A DNA stretch of 64,000 nucleotides, taken from positions 660,139 through 724,138 of the forward strand of contig NZ_QGTR01000002.1 in the NCBI RefSeq assembly GCF_003182275.1, written 5' to 3'. Of this stretch, positions 51,141 to 60,580 are shown piece after piece. The notes beneath the pieces are model-generated. The model saw nothing but the letters and a program-made list of their open reading frames with translations. It did not search any database and had not been told where the DNA came from. The number at the start of each line of letters is the position of its first letter. Positions within the stretch are counted from its first letter, which is position 1. A program made the position numbers and the translations under genes. This stretch comes from Hoeflea marina. GTDB taxonomy: Bacteria; Pseudomonadota; Alphaproteobacteria; Rhizobiales; Rhizobiaceae.

Positions 51141-51328
51141 ATCTGGCGGTTCAGTGCTGAGCTGGTGCTGGGTTGCGGTCAGGTCGCGTGCGTGTTTGCG
51201 ACTTTGATATGATCGACTGTTGACGCTGTGCTATTGACTGCGAAGGCCCAGGTGAGGCGTGGTCTCTTCCACGCAGTCGTCGGCATCCACCCCAGCCACC
51301 CGCCCAAGCTTCATCGGCTCCGACCAGT

Positions 51329-51673
51329 TCATGGCCGCTTCCGCCGGCTGCCGAGCAGTTCCGAACCGATGCGCTGGCGCACGTCGGGGGCTTCGCGGGC
51401 GATCACCCGCAGGACGGTGTCGAGGTCGTGGCGGACGCCGTGCAACTGGTCGATCAGCGAGATAACCACTCCGAGCGCGTCGCCCTCGAGTTCGAAATGC
51501 TCGTTGAGTTCGCACAGCAGCTCCAGCCGCGCCACGTCGACCTCCAGATACATCGGGCCCTGCTCGCTCTCCATCGGCGAGACCACTTCGGCCTCGACGA
51601 AGGCCAGCAGCCGGCTGCGGGTCAGGCGGTGGACCGTGGCAATGACCTGGTCCTCGGTGTAGCGCACGATCAT
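51329..51673 (-). CDS. cbpM: Chaperone modulator CbpM
   Basis: A 114-residue helical MerR-like protein (YTEDQVIATVHRLTRSRLLAFVEAEVVSP; LELLCELNEHFELEGDALGVVISLIDQLHGVR) encoded immediately downstream of, and overlapping by four bases, the CbpA-type J-protein. CbpM binds the J-domain of CbpA and inhibits its co-chaperone activity. Confidence 0.85.
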   Translation of the reverse strand: MIVRYTEDQVIATVHRLTRSRLLAFVEAEVVSPMESEQGPMYLEVDVARLELLCELNEHFELEGDALGVVISLIDQLHGVRHDLDTVLRVIAREAPDVRQRIGSELLGSRRKRP

Positions 51674-52635
51674 GACGGCATCCCCTTGAATGCGGCTTTG
51701 CGCGGGTCATGGGCGTGGGTCTTGCGCCACTCCTCCATGAACGTCTTCAACTCTTCGTCGATGCTGGGCGGCGCGACGATCTTCAGTTCCACCCGCTGGT
51801 CGCCGCGCTTGTCGGACTTGCCGGCCTTGATGCCGCGGCCGCGCAGGCGCAGCGTCTGGCCGCTCGAAGCCCCCGCCGGGATCGTCAGATTGACCGGTCC
51901 GTCGATGGTGGGAGTTGCCACCTTGCCGCCGAGCACGGCCTCGTCGAGCGTGATCGGCAGCGTCAGCACGATGTCGTCGCCCTCGCGGCGGAACACCGGA
52001 TGCGGCCGGACGGAGATGGTGATCAGCGCGTCGCCGGCCGGCGCGCCGCCGTGCCCCGCATCGCCCTTGCCGCGCAGCCGGATGGTCTGGCCGTCGGCGA
52101 CGCCCGCCGGGATCTGCACCTCGAGGCTGGCGCCGTCGGGCAGCGTGATGCGGGTCTTCTCCCCGCGCACCGCGCCGAGAAAGGCCACGTCCAGCGCATA
52201 GCGTCGATCGGCACCCGGCATCGCAAATCCCTGTCTGCCGCCACCGGCGCGCGCTCCTCCGCCGGCCTGGCGCCGGAGGATTTCCTCGAAAATGTCGCCG
52301 GCGCCGCCAAGATCGCCGAACCCCTCGAAGCCCTGGAAGCCGCCGCCGCCGCGGTAGCTGTTGCCGGGAGCGTCGGCATAGTCGCGGTAGAAGCGCCGGT
52401 CCGGCTTTTCCTGGCCGCTGGCGTCGATTTCTCCGGCGTCGAAGCGTGCCCGCGTCTTCGGGTCCTTGAGCAGGTCATAGGCATTGGAGATCCGCACGAA
52501 CCGCTCCTTCGAGCCCGCGTCATCCGGGTTGATGTCGGGATGGCTGGTGCGCGCGAGCTTCCGGTAGGCCTTCTTGATCTCGTCCGCGGTGGCGGTCTTC
52601 GACACGCCGAGAATGCTGTAGGGATCATCACTCAT
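51670..52635 (-). CDS. cbpA: Class B DnaJ co-chaperone CbpA
   Basis: A 321-residue J-protein: N-terminal J-domain with the HPD motif (TSHPDINPDD), a Gly/Phe-rich linker (GGGGFQGFEGFGDLGG), then a C-terminal peptide-binding domain (DGASLEVQIPAGVADGQTIRLRGKG) without zinc fingers. It stimulates DnaK ATPase. The following cbpM overlaps its stop. Confidence 0.9.
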   Translation of the reverse strand: MSDDPYSILGVSKTATADEIKKAYRKLARTSHPDINPDDAGSKERFVRISNAYDLLKDPKTRARFDAGEIDASGQEKPDRRFYRDYADAPGNSYRGGGGFQGFEGFGDLGGAGDIFEEILRRQAGGGARAGGGRQGFAMPGADRRYALDVAFLGAVRGEKTRITLPDGASLEVQIPAGVADGQTIRLRGKGDAGHGGAPAGDALITISVRPHPVFRREGDDIVLTLPITLDEAVLGGKVATPTIDGPVNLTIPAGASSGQTLRLRGRGIKAGKSDKRGDQRVELKIVAPPSIDEELKTFMEEWRKTHAHDPRKAAFKGMPS

Positions 52636-52879
52636 CAGGATACTGCTCTTTCGGATTGGATTGACCGCACTTGGGCAGGCCGTTCCGGACCCTAGCCCGT
52701 CGCGCCACGCCCGGCCACACTTGCAAAATCATATATGCATGCATTGATCTGCAACAAGGCGGGACGTGGAATTCCACCCAGGTTGAGAACCGAGGCGGGA
52801 GCCGTGCCGGCAACAGGTTGTCGCCGCATCGGTCGGTCACCGCTACCCCGCACCATGCCACTGAATCCAGGAGAGGCTC

Positions 52880-53266
52880 ATGACCTATACCATCAACCGT
52901 CTGTTTCCATCAGGTGATTTCCAGGATATCGACGGCCGCACCCGCGCAGCCCTTGCCGCCAGCGGCTTTGGCGTTCTCACCGAGATCGACGTCCAGGCGA
53001 CGATGAAGAAGAAGATCGACGCCGACCTGCCGGCCTATCTGATCCTCGGCGCCTGCAATCCGAAGATGGCGTTCGAGGCGATCCGGATGGAGCCGCGGGT
53101 GGGAGCCATGCTGCCGTGCAATGTCATCATCCGCCAGCTCGACGGCGGCGTCGAGGTCAGCGCCATCGATCCCGCGGCCTCCATGTCGGCCATCGACAAC
53201 GCGGCTCTGCACGCGGTCGCAGGCGAGGTTCGCGACATGCTGGCCGAGGCCATTGCCCGGATCTGA
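52880..53266 (+). CDS. DUF302 domain protein
   Basis: A 128-residue cytoplasmic protein of DUF302 (GFGVLTEIDVQATMKKKIDADLPAYLILGACNPKMAFEAI, with MLPCNVIIRQLDGGVEVSAIDP). The family is widespread and of unknown function, often near sulfur or metal stress genes. AGGAGAGG precedes the ATG. Monocistronic. Confidence 0.85.
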   Translation: MTYTINRLFPSGDFQDIDGRTRAALAASGFGVLTEIDVQATMKKKIDADLPAYLILGACNPKMAFEAIRMEPRVGAMLPCNVIIRQLDGGVEVSAIDPAASMSAIDNAALHAVAGEVRDMLAEAIARI

Positions 53267-53309
53267 TTCCGGCCCGCCGCCACGTCCTCCGCCTGACCGT
53301 CAGGCCGGC

Positions 53310-53413
53310 GGCTGGAGCGCTTTTGCTTTTCGTTGAATCGCGGACGCGCTCCAGGTTCTTGATTTGCCGCATTGTCCTACGGCCAAGTAAAATTCACTTC
53401 CTCTGGAAATGCG
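53310..53413. repeat. Rhizobial-type extragenic repeat element
   Basis: Noncoding DNA with the motif GGAGCGCTTTTGCTTTT, then CGCGCTCCAGGTTCTTG, CGCATTGTCCTACG and CTGGAAATGCG, which reads like the repeated intergenic mosaic sequence found across Rhizobiales genomes. GGAGCG and CGCTCC can pair as a stem. The recognition is from memory, and only one copy is present here. Confidence 0.5.
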
Positions 53414-54268
53414 CTAGCGCACCAGTACGATCGGCACCCTGCAGGAACGGATCATCTCGGTGGTGGTCGAGCCGATGACCAGGCTGCGGATGCGGGAATG
53501 GCCATAGGCGCCCATCACCACAATGCCGAAATTGGCGTCGGTGACCATCCGGGCGAGCGCCTTTTCGGGCTGGCCGCCGATCACCGATGTATGGGCGTCG
53601 AAGCCGGCCGAGGCCAGCATGGCGCGCGCCATGGCCAGGCCGTTCTCTGTTTCGGCCGATGACTGGCCGACGGTCACCACATGGACTTCGAGCCCGGCAT
53701 AGGTCCGGGTGCGCGCCACATGGTCGATGGACCGCATGCTCGACAGGCCGCCATCCCAGGCGATCAGCAGTTTCGAGATCGGCTTGAAGGCACGCGAGGC
53801 GACCAGCACCGGCTTGTGGCTGGCGCGCGCGATGCGCTCGACATTCGAGCCCAGATGCAAGGCCGCGGCATCGGCGGCCTCGCCGCGCTTGCCGATGACG
53901 ATCATCGCGGCGTCGGCTTCCTGCAGCGCCACCGCCTCGAGCAGGTCGCCATGGCGCAGCATCGCCCGCACATCTGCCACGCCGTCGCCCTTGAGGATCT
54001 CCGTGGCGTCGTCGAGGATGGCCCGGCCGCGCTGCTTGAGCAGCTTGGCGCGCTGTTCGTCCACCGCCGCCAGTTGCTCGAGCAGCGCCGTGCGCGCGCC
54101 GAGCGCGATCGCGCCGGAGAGATCGGCATTGTCCGGCTGGTCGCGGCGGCCGAGCACATGCAGCAGTTCCACGGCGGCGCCGGTGCGCGCGGAGGCCCAG
54201 GCGGCGTGGTCGCAGACGCTTTTCGAATAGGTCGAGCCGTCCACCAGCGCGATGATCTTGTCCGTCAT
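53414..54268 (-). CDS. Tandem-domain universal stress protein
   Basis: A 284-residue protein with two UspA domains. Nucleotide-binding motifs are GKRGEAADAAALHLGSN in the first and GAYGHSRIRSLVIGSTT in the second (G-x2-G-x9-G-S/T). It resembles rhizobial UspE-type proteins involved in stress survival. It is 55 bp upstream of the SulP gene's stop, but with its own AAGGGG ribosome site; possibly cotranscribed after the transporter. Confidence 0.88.
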   Translation of the reverse strand: MTDKIIALVDGSTYSKSVCDHAAWASARTGAAVELLHVLGRRDQPDNADLSGAIALGARTALLEQLAAVDEQRAKLLKQRGRAILDDATEILKGDGVADVRAMLRHGDLLEAVALQEADAAMIVIGKRGEAADAAALHLGSNVERIARASHKPVLVASRAFKPISKLLIAWDGGLSSMRSIDHVARTRTYAGLEVHVVTVGQSSAETENGLAMARAMLASAGFDAHTSVIGGQPEKALARMVTDANFGIVVMGAYGHSRIRSLVIGSTTTEMIRSCRVPIVLVR

Positions 54269-54323
54269 GTCATTCCCCTTGTCGCAGTGTCCGCGCCGAA
54301 GCGGCGTCCTTGTCTGGACATCC

Positions 54324-55814
54324 CTAGTGCGCGGTCAGCGTATCCATGGCGCCCGGCTTGTCGTGAATCGCCAGCCGGTCGACAATCGTCTCGGAGGCCT
54401 GGTTGAGGCCGACGATGTCGACTTCGGCACCGTCGCGGCGGAATTTCAGCACAGCCATGTCGAGCGCCGCCACGCTCGATATGTCCCAGATATGGGCGCG
54501 GCTGACATCGATGGTGACCTTCTCCAGCGCCTCCCTGAAATCGAAGCCGCGCATGAAATCCTCCGCCGAGGCAAAGAACAGCTGGCCCTCGACGACATAG
54601 GTGCGGTGCCTGCCGTCGCCCGACAGCATCGAGGTGACGGCGAAAAGCTGCGCGATCTTCCAGGCGAAGAAAATGCCTGACAACAGCACGCCGACGAGCA
54701 CGCCGATGGCGAGGTTGTGAGTGAAGACGACGAACAGCACCGTCGACAGCATCACCACCGACGAGCTCCTCGGGTGGCTGCGCAAATTCCTGATCGACGA
54801 CCATGAGAAGGTCCCGACCGAGACCATGATCATGATCGCCACCAGTGCGGCCATCGGAATGCGGGCCACCCAGTCGCCAAGCACGACGATGAAGAACAGC
54901 AGCATGGCGCCGGCGACGAAGGTCGACAGCCTGCCGCGGCCGCCCGACTTCACGTTGATGATCGACTGGCCGATCATCGCGCAGCCGGCCATGCCGCCGA
55001 TGAAGCCGGTGGCGGTGTTGGCGATGCCCTGGCCGATGCATTCCTGGTTGCGGTCGCTCGACGTGTCGGTGAGATCGTCAACGATGGTCTGCGTCATCAG
55101 CGATTCCAGCAGGCCCACCGCCGCCACCGCGACCGAATAGGGCAGGATGATCATCAGCGTCTCCAGCGTCAGCGGGATCTGCGGAATGAGGAAGATCGGC
55201 AAGGTGTCGGGCAGGGCGCCCATGTCGCCCACCGTGCGCAGGTCAAAGCCGAAGAACAGGGTGACGGCCGTCAGCACCACGATGGTGACCAGCGGCGAGG
55301 GCACCGCCTTGGTGATCATCGGAAACAGATAGATGATGGCAAGCCCGGCAGCGACCATCACATAGGTGAGGGAAGGCACCCCGACCAGTTCGGGCAATTG
55401 CGCCATGAAGATCAGGATCGCCAGCGCATTCACGAAGCCCGTCATCACCGACTTGGAGACGAAGCGCATCACGTATCCGAGCCTTAGCAATCCGGCGACC
55501 ACCTGGATGAGGCCGGCGAGTACGGTCGCGGCGAGCAGATACTGCAGTCCGTGGTCCCTGACCAGGGTGACCATCAGCACCGCGGTGGCAGCCGTCGCCG
55601 CCGAGATCATGCCCGGCCGTCCGCCGACGATCGCGGTGATCACCGCGATCGAGAACGAGGCGTAGAGCCCGACCTTGGGATCGACGCCGGCGATGATCGA
55701 GAATGCGATCGCCTCCGGAATCAGCGCCAGCGCCACGACAAGCCCGGAGAGGATGTCGCCGCGGATATTGCCCGTCCACTGGGCGCGGTAGGTGTCAAAC
55801 GTCATCATCGGCAT
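54324..55814 (-). CDS. SulP-family anion transporter with STAS domain
   Basis: A 496-residue SulP permease: about 12-14 helices ([85 protein letters not shown]) and a C-terminal STAS domain ([23 protein letters not shown]). Members carry sulfate, bicarbonate or other anions. The open frame runs to 56084; the ATG at 55814 gives the usual short N-terminus. Confidence 0.9.
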   Translation of the reverse strand: MPMMTFDTYRAQWTGNIRGDILSGLVVALALIPEAIAFSIIAGVDPKVGLYASFSIAVITAIVGGRPGMISAATAATAVLMVTLVRDHGLQYLLAATVLAGLIQVVAGLLRLGYVMRFVSKSVMTGFVNALAILIFMAQLPELVGVPSLTYVMVAAGLAIIYLFPMITKAVPSPLVTIVVLTAVTLFFGFDLRTVGDMGALPDTLPIFLIPQIPLTLETLMIILPYSVAVAAVGLLESLMTQTIVDDLTDTSSDRNQECIGQGIANTATGFIGGMAGCAMIGQSIINVKSGGRGRLSTFVAGAMLLFFIVVLGDWVARIPMAALVAIMIMVSVGTFSWSSIRNLRSHPRSSSVVMLSTVLFVVFTHNLAIGVLVGVLLSGIFFAWKIAQLFAVTSMLSGDGRHRTYVVEGQLFFASAEDFMRGFDFREALEKVTIDVSRAHIWDISSVAALDMAVLKFRRDGAEVDIVGLNQASETIVDRLAIHDKPGAMDTLTAH

Positions 55815-56206
55815 GGAAATCCTTGGCGGCTCGGACAGGCATGCCCGGAAATAGTGGGTCGGCATCCGCCTGTCCGCGGCAGAGGAGACGGTCGGAAGCG
55901 CGGATTGGAACAGTGTCCCGATAGTGTCCCGCGGCGACAGGCGGCACGGCAGGTTCGGCTCTTCTAGCGGCTCGACGGGTCGATGCCAACCCTGCCGCGG
56001 CGTTCCACTGCGTGCCGAAAGCCTTGCGCGGCCTCGCCCAACGGCCGACCGTGCCAAGCCCTTGCGGCATCGCTTGCTTGACAAGACAGCTGCCGATCAT
56101 GCTGAATGAATTCGAAAAGTCGCATTTATTCAAGGCGGCGGCCGGCACGGTCGGCCAGGATGCGGGTGCATCCTTGAATTCTGTGCGGTGGATGGTCGGG
56201 GGACCA

Positions 56207-57091
56207 ATGGCGGATGCGATCTGGTTTGGAGTTGCAGGTGTCCTGCTCATGGCGGGCACAGCGGCAGGCCATGTGATATGGAAGCGGCGGCTGAACCTTG
56301 CCGGCATCACCACCTTGCCGGGCCTGCTGATCATATCGACCACGGTGGGCGGCTTTCTCGCAGCCCCGTTCTGGTGGTTCGACCTGCCCGCAAGTTTCGC
56401 CTGGGACCTGCCGCCGCTCGCCGCGCGAATGCTGTCGGCCGCTTCCCTGGCCTTTGGCGTGGCCGGCCTGCTCGTCCTGCGCCGTCCGGAGCAGGGACCC
56501 TGCCGCTTCTACAACACCATGCTCGCCTTCTGCCTGGTGCCGTTGGCCATGGCGGCGGTGATCTTCGACATCGAGCGCTTTGATTTTGGCCTGCCGGTGA
56601 CCTACGGCTTTTTCGCCGTCGTCCTGGTGCTGTCGACCAGTTCCCTGTCGGCCCTGTTTCCGCCGATGGAAATCGTTCGGGTTCCCCGCGCCGCCAAAGC
56701 CCCGGAACCTCCGTCACCGTCCCTGCGGACAGGTTTCGTGTTTCTGGCTGCGGCTTTCGGCGTCTGGGGTGTTGCCCTGTTCGTGCTTCCCGATGAACTC
56801 TCCGGCCTCTGGTCGCTGTGGCCGGGCGACACGCTGACCTCGCGTCTGAATGCCGCAACGAAGCTGGCGCTCGCGGCCGCCTTCGCAATGGCCGTGCGCG
56901 ACCGGCAGCATGTGGCCCCGGCGCTGCTGTTCGCATCGGTCTACGGTTTCGGGGTTCTCGCCGCCTGCCTGGTCAGTCTGGTGGAAGGCGATACCGGGCC
57001 GCGGGGCTTTGCCGCTGTTTTCGGCGCGCTGGGAGCGACATCGACGGCCATGCTGGCTGCCCGGCATCGCTCCCGGGACAGCGCCCCCTGA
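56207..57091 (+). CDS. Multi-TM hypothetical protein upstream of the ECF sigma gene
   Basis: A 294-residue membrane protein with about nine helices and no recognised family. It contains WWFDLPASFAWDLPPL and a C-terminal basic tail (AARHRSRDS). The start is uncertain among in-frame ATGs at 56099, 56192 and 56207; 56207 follows a GGGGGA. It precedes the ECF sigma gene by 94 bp on the same strand and could belong to the same regulon. Confidence 0.6.
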   Translation: MADAIWFGVAGVLLMAGTAAGHVIWKRRLNLAGITTLPGLLIISTTVGGFLAAPFWWFDLPASFAWDLPPLAARMLSAASLAFGVAGLLVLRRPEQGPCRFYNTMLAFCLVPLAMAAVIFDIERFDFGLPVTYGFFAVVLVLSTSSLSALFPPMEIVRVPRAAKAPEPPSPSLRTGFVFLAAAFGVWGVALFVLPDELSGLWSLWPGDTLTSRLNAATKLALAAAFAMAVRDRQHVAPALLFASVYGFGVLAACLVSLVEGDTGPRGFAAVFGALGATSTAMLAARHRSRDSAP

Positions 57092-57185
57092 GGCGCGGAA
57101 ACAGGCGCCACCATGCCGGATCGGCAAGGGTCGGCATTTTTTGCCTCATAGCCACTTTCACAATTCGTTGCGGCACGGTACCTCT

Positions 57186-57743
57186 ATGGCGATGGCAAAC
57201 ACCGATACCAATGACGACTACAACATGCTGCTCTCCCGGGTCGCCCTCGGCGACCGGAAGGCATTTTCCCAGCTTTATAAATCGACCAGCCCGAAACTAT
57301 TTGGCGTGTGCCTGCGTATTCTCAGGGACAGGGCGCAGGCCGAGGACGCATTGCAGGAGATCTATGTGAAGATCTGGCGGCGTGCGGGCGGTTTTGCGAC
57401 CGATCGGGCAAGCCCGATGGCCTGGCTGGTGACGATTGCGCGCAACCACTCCATTGACGTGGTTCGAGCCCGTCGTCCGGCGACGGTCGATATTGATGAG
57501 GAATTCTCGCTGGCCGATCCAGGGCCAAATCCGGAAAGCCATGCACTCAACAGGAGTGATGGCCGACAGATCGAAAATTGTCTCGGGGAATTGGAGGCCG
57601 ACCGGGCGCAGGCAGTCGTTGCTGCCTACGTGGAAGGCTCGAGCTATCATGAGCTGGCGGAGAAATACGCCGTCCCGCTCAACACGATGCGAACATGGCT
57701 GCGCCGCAGCCTGTTGAAACTGAAGGAGTGCATGGAAAGATGA
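57186..57743 (+). CDS. ECF RNA polymerase sigma factor (SigK/RpoE-like)
   Basis: A 185-residue ECF sigma factor: region 2 (FSQLYKSTSPKLFGVCLRILRDRAQAEDALQEIYVKIWRRAGGF), region 4 (AYVEGSSYHELAEKYAVPLNTMRTWLRRSLLKLKECM). Start either 57186 or 57192 (both in MAMAN). It overlaps the anti-sigma gene by ATGA. Such pairs control envelope or oxidative-stress genes; the fasciclin and msrB genes nearby are candidate targets. Confidence 0.9.
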   Translation: MAMANTDTNDDYNMLLSRVALGDRKAFSQLYKSTSPKLFGVCLRILRDRAQAEDALQEIYVKIWRRAGGFATDRASPMAWLVTIARNHSIDVVRARRPATVDIDEEFSLADPGPNPESHALNRSDGRQIENCLGELEADRAQAVVAAYVEGSSYHELAEKYAVPLNTMRTWLRRSLLKLKECMER

Positions 57744-58459
57744 GCCCGTCGAGCCAAACACGCCATGATGAGTCCGGACGCGACATCGCGCTGGCGGGCG
57801 AGTATGTGCTCGGCGTTTTGCCGTTCGCCGAGCGCCGCGCCGCCGAGGACCGGATGCTGTCCGACTCCGATTTTGCCGCCCTGGTTGCCCACTGGCAGGC
57901 CGACTTCGCGGAGTTGAACCCCAGTTATGCCCCGGAACCGGTTCCTGCGCGGCTGGCCAGGGTGATCGAGGCGCGGCTGTTTGGCGATGCTCCGTCCCGC
58001 ACGCCCGGCCTGTGGGGTTCGCTGGTCTTCTGGCGCGGACTGTCGGTGGCTGCGATCGTCGCGGCCGTCGGTCTCGCTGGCCTGAGTTCCGGTCTGTTTC
58101 CGTCCGGAACGGGCGGCCCTGCCGCTCCTCTGGTGGCCCAGCTCTCCGGCCCCGACAGCCCGATCGGTCTCATCGCCACGCTCGACCCCGGCTCGGACAC
58201 GCTCAATTTCGTCCCCGCGGCGTTTGTGCCGGACGGCGAGAAGTCGCTGGAACTCTGGCTGGTGCCGTCCGATGGCTCGGCGGCGATTTCCATGGGTCTG
58301 GTGCCGCCCGACGGCGGCGCGGTGAAGATCGACAAGCGGCTGGTTTCGCAACTGGATGATGGCGCACTGCTGGCCGTCAGCCTCGAGCCGCCGGGCGGCT
58401 CGCCCACCGGCGTTGCCACCGGGCCGGTGCTGGTCTCCGGCAAGCTGCTCGCGAAATAG
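57740..58459 (+). CDS. RskA-type membrane anti-sigma factor
   Basis: A 239-residue anti-sigma factor. The N-terminal cytoplasmic part (AGEYVLGVLPFAERRAAEDRM) is the conserved sigma-binding segment, a single TM helix lies near residues 98-118 (GLSVAAIVAAVGLAGLSSGL), and the periplasmic C-terminus has the RskA pattern (KSLELWLVPSDGSAAISMGLVPPDGG; LLAVSLEPPGGSPTG). It should hold the sigma factor at the membrane until proteolysed. Confidence 0.9.
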   Translation: MSPSSQTRHDESGRDIALAGEYVLGVLPFAERRAAEDRMLSDSDFAALVAHWQADFAELNPSYAPEPVPARLARVIEARLFGDAPSRTPGLWGSLVFWRGLSVAAIVAAVGLAGLSSGLFPSGTGGPAAPLVAQLSGPDSPIGLIATLDPGSDTLNFVPAAFVPDGEKSLELWLVPSDGSAAISMGLVPPDGGAVKIDKRLVSQLDDGALLAVSLEPPGGSPTGVATGPVLVSGKLLAK

Positions 58460-58584
58460 CGCGAGACCGGTCGCACCCGAAGCTTTCATCGCAATAGTCA
58501 TGGCCGGGGGGTGCGCCCCGGCCATGTCCGTTTCCGTGGCGGGCGGTCTGCCGGTCTGCGGTGCCCTCTCGCCGCCGGCCTGGA

Positions 58585-59184
58585 TCAGGCGGCTGCCGCC
58601 TTTGTGCTGCCGGCGTCGCGCGCGGTCTTCAGGGCGGAGGTCCACCAGGCAAGATCGTCGAGAAGCTTGGTGCCGGAGTCGTTGAGGAACTCGAAGTCGG
58701 CGATCGCCTTCTCTCCCTTCATCACCGCCATCATCGGCTCCATGCCGATGTGCACGGCCGTTCGCAGCGGCGCCAGCTGCAGTTCCACCGCCACCAGTCG
58801 CAACTGCTCCACGGCGCGCGCGCCGCCGACCCCGCCATAGGCAACGAAGGCGGCCGGCTTGCGGTTGTACTCGTAGTAGCCATAGTCGAGGGCGTTCTTC
58901 AGCGCCCCGGCCATCGAGTGATTGTATTCGGCGGTGATGAAAATGTAGCCGTCGAGATCCGCCATCTTGGCATTCCAGCGAAGCGCATTCGGATCGGTCG
59001 GCGCGCCATAGGCGGGCGAGCGCATCTCCTCGAAGAACGGCATCGGATATTCCGCCAGGTCGAAGATCTCCACATCCATGTCGTTGCGCGTGCCGGCAAG
59101 GGCCTCGATCCAGGCGGCCGGACGGTCGCCGAAGCGCGCCTTGCGGGTGGTGCCGATGATGATTCCGATTTTGAGCTTGCTCAT
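58585..59184 (-). CDS. NADPH-dependent FMN/quinone reductase
   Basis: A 199-residue flavodoxin-fold reductase: KLKIGIIIGTTRKARFGDRPAAW (FMN phosphate site), ITAEYNHSMAGALKNALDYG (second FMN motif). Related enzymes reduce quinones, azo dyes or chromate. The ATG at 59184 has AGAGG upstream. It is divergent from an HxlR regulator, which presumably controls it. Confidence 0.88.
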   Translation of the reverse strand: MSKLKIGIIIGTTRKARFGDRPAAWIEALAGTRNDMDVEIFDLAEYPMPFFEEMRSPAYGAPTDPNALRWNAKMADLDGYIFITAEYNHSMAGALKNALDYGYYEYNRKPAAFVAYGGVGGARAVEQLRLVAVELQLAPLRTAVHIGMEPMMAVMKGEKAIADFEFLNDSGTKLLDDLAWWTSALKTARDAGSTKAAAA

Positions 59185-59236
59185 TGTGACCTCTGGTGAA
59201 TGAAACCACCGGCTCTCGGAGAAGAGTCGGTATACA

Positions 59237-59265
59237 ATAGTGACAAAGGCTACATAGGTGACTAT
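59237..59265. promoter_or_regulatory. Candidate HxlR operator between reductase and regulator genes
   Basis: ATAGTGAC (59237-59244) and GTGACTAT (59258-59265) form an inverted repeat (7 of 8 positions) in the 126-bp divergent gap. Position and symmetry suit binding of the dimeric HxlR protein. Confidence 0.45.
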
Positions 59266-59310
59266 CTGTTGGGTGAGAAGAAGGCACTTTTTCGTGGGAG
59301 AGTTACCGGC

Positions 59311-59685
59311 GTGAAACCGATCCAGCACACTCAGTCGAGCTGCCGTCCGGTGGTGGAGATCCTCGATCGCATCAGCGACAAATGGACGGTGATGGTGGTC
59401 AATCAGCTCGGCGGCAGGACCATGCGGTTTTCCGAGCTGAAGCGGGAGATCGACGGCATCTCGCAGAAGATGCTGACCACGACCTTGCGCGGCCTCGAAT
59501 ATGACGGTCTCGTCACCCGGACGGTCTATGCGGTGGTTCCGCCGCGGGTCGAGTATTCATTGACCGATCTCGGGCGTGAATTGCAGGTTCCGCTGATGGA
59601 GCTCGGCAAATGGGCGATCGACAACCGGGACCGGATGCTCGCGGCCCGCGACCGGTTCACCGAGCGCGAATCGACGGTCAGGTAG
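59311..59685 (+). CDS. HxlR/DUF24-family redox-type regulator
   Basis: A 124-residue winged-helix regulator: CRPVVEILDRISDKWTVMVV, RFSELKREIDGISQKMLTTTL, VTRTVYAVVPPRVEYSLTDLG. Cys11 just before the first helix matches the conserved N-terminal Cys of YodB/HypR-type sensors, which respond to quinones and disulfide stress. The GTG at 59311 has GGAGAG eight bases upstream and is preferred to the longer frame from 59200, which crosses the promoter region. Confidence 0.85.
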   Translation: MKPIQHTQSSCRPVVEILDRISDKWTVMVVNQLGGRTMRFSELKREIDGISQKMLTTTLRGLEYDGLVTRTVYAVVPPRVEYSLTDLGRELQVPLMELGKWAIDNRDRMLAARDRFTERESTVR

Positions 59686-59718
59686 CGCGCGGGGCATCGC
59701 AGGGGCCCGCGTCAGCGA

Positions 59719-60390
59719 TCAGCCCGCGTGATCGGCGGCAACCGCCTGGCCCTTGGGGCTGAGCGCATAGACGCCTGTCTGCACCTTGTCGAACCAGCCG
59801 TAGTGATTGTCGGCCATCAGCCGCCGGGCGGTCTCGACATGCGAGAGTTTCGCCACTGCAGCCGCTTTTGTCGGTCCGTTCTCATGCAGCACCAGCAGGC
59901 ATCGGAGCGCGTCCTGCCGGTAGGCGGTGACGAGGCCCTGTCTGGTGGCGCCGCCGAGATTGGGGTCGCCCGTGCGCCTGGAGAATTCCTTGAGCAGCCG
60001 TGCCTTTTCGGTCTTGGCCACCCGCGGCCGATAGGGGGCCGGGTCGAGATGGATTTCGACCAGCGCGTCCCTCAGCCTCACCGTGATGAGGCCGAGCCCA
60101 AGCCGGCGGCAAAGATGCGTGTTGTTCTTGAGCGAACGGGAAAATGCCGCGCCGCTGCCGCGGGGAACGGCGACATAGACCGAGTCGGTCAACCGCTGAC
60201 GCTCGGCGGCCTGATGAAACAGCGACAGCGAAAAGCCGGTCTTCAACTCGACGATCACCGGGTCGTCGCCGGCCCGCAACGCCATCAGATCGGCTGCGCC
60301 GATCTCGCCCTTGACCTCGTAGCCCTGGCCCTCGAGCAGCGCCTTGATCGGCGGGTACAGGTCGGTTTCTCGCAATCCCGGCTTGGCCAT
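59719..60390 (-). CDS. DUF2161 PD-(D/E)xK-like protein
   Basis: A 223-residue protein of DUF2161. The N-terminal domain has the restriction-endonuclease-like core GADLMALRAGDDPVIVELKTG (Asp ... Glu-x-Lys), and the C-terminus contains a winged-helix-like segment (TKAAAVAKLSHVETARRLM). The family is annotated as putative phosphodiesterase; target unknown. Not linked to a defence locus here. Confidence 0.8.
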   Translation of the reverse strand: MAKPGLRETDLYPPIKALLEGQGYEVKGEIGAADLMALRAGDDPVIVELKTGFSLSLFHQAAERQRLTDSVYVAVPRGSGAAFSRSLKNNTHLCRRLGLGLITVRLRDALVEIHLDPAPYRPRVAKTEKARLLKEFSRRTGDPNLGGATRQGLVTAYRQDALRCLLVLHENGPTKAAAVAKLSHVETARRLMADNHYGWFDKVQTGVYALSPKGQAVAADHAG

Positions 60391-60580
60391 GGGCAGATTT
60401 CCTCTCGGCCATGGCCGCTTCGTTCGGTAATCACTGAGTCCGATTCTGGATTAAAAAACGCTTAACCTGAAACTTTCCGGCCGCCGCGTCCGTCTGTCAG
60501 TCTGTAGCCGCCGCGATACTGCGAGCGGCCTGAACAAAAAGCCGGGCCAATCCGGCTGGATCAAACAAAGAGGTCGTCCC

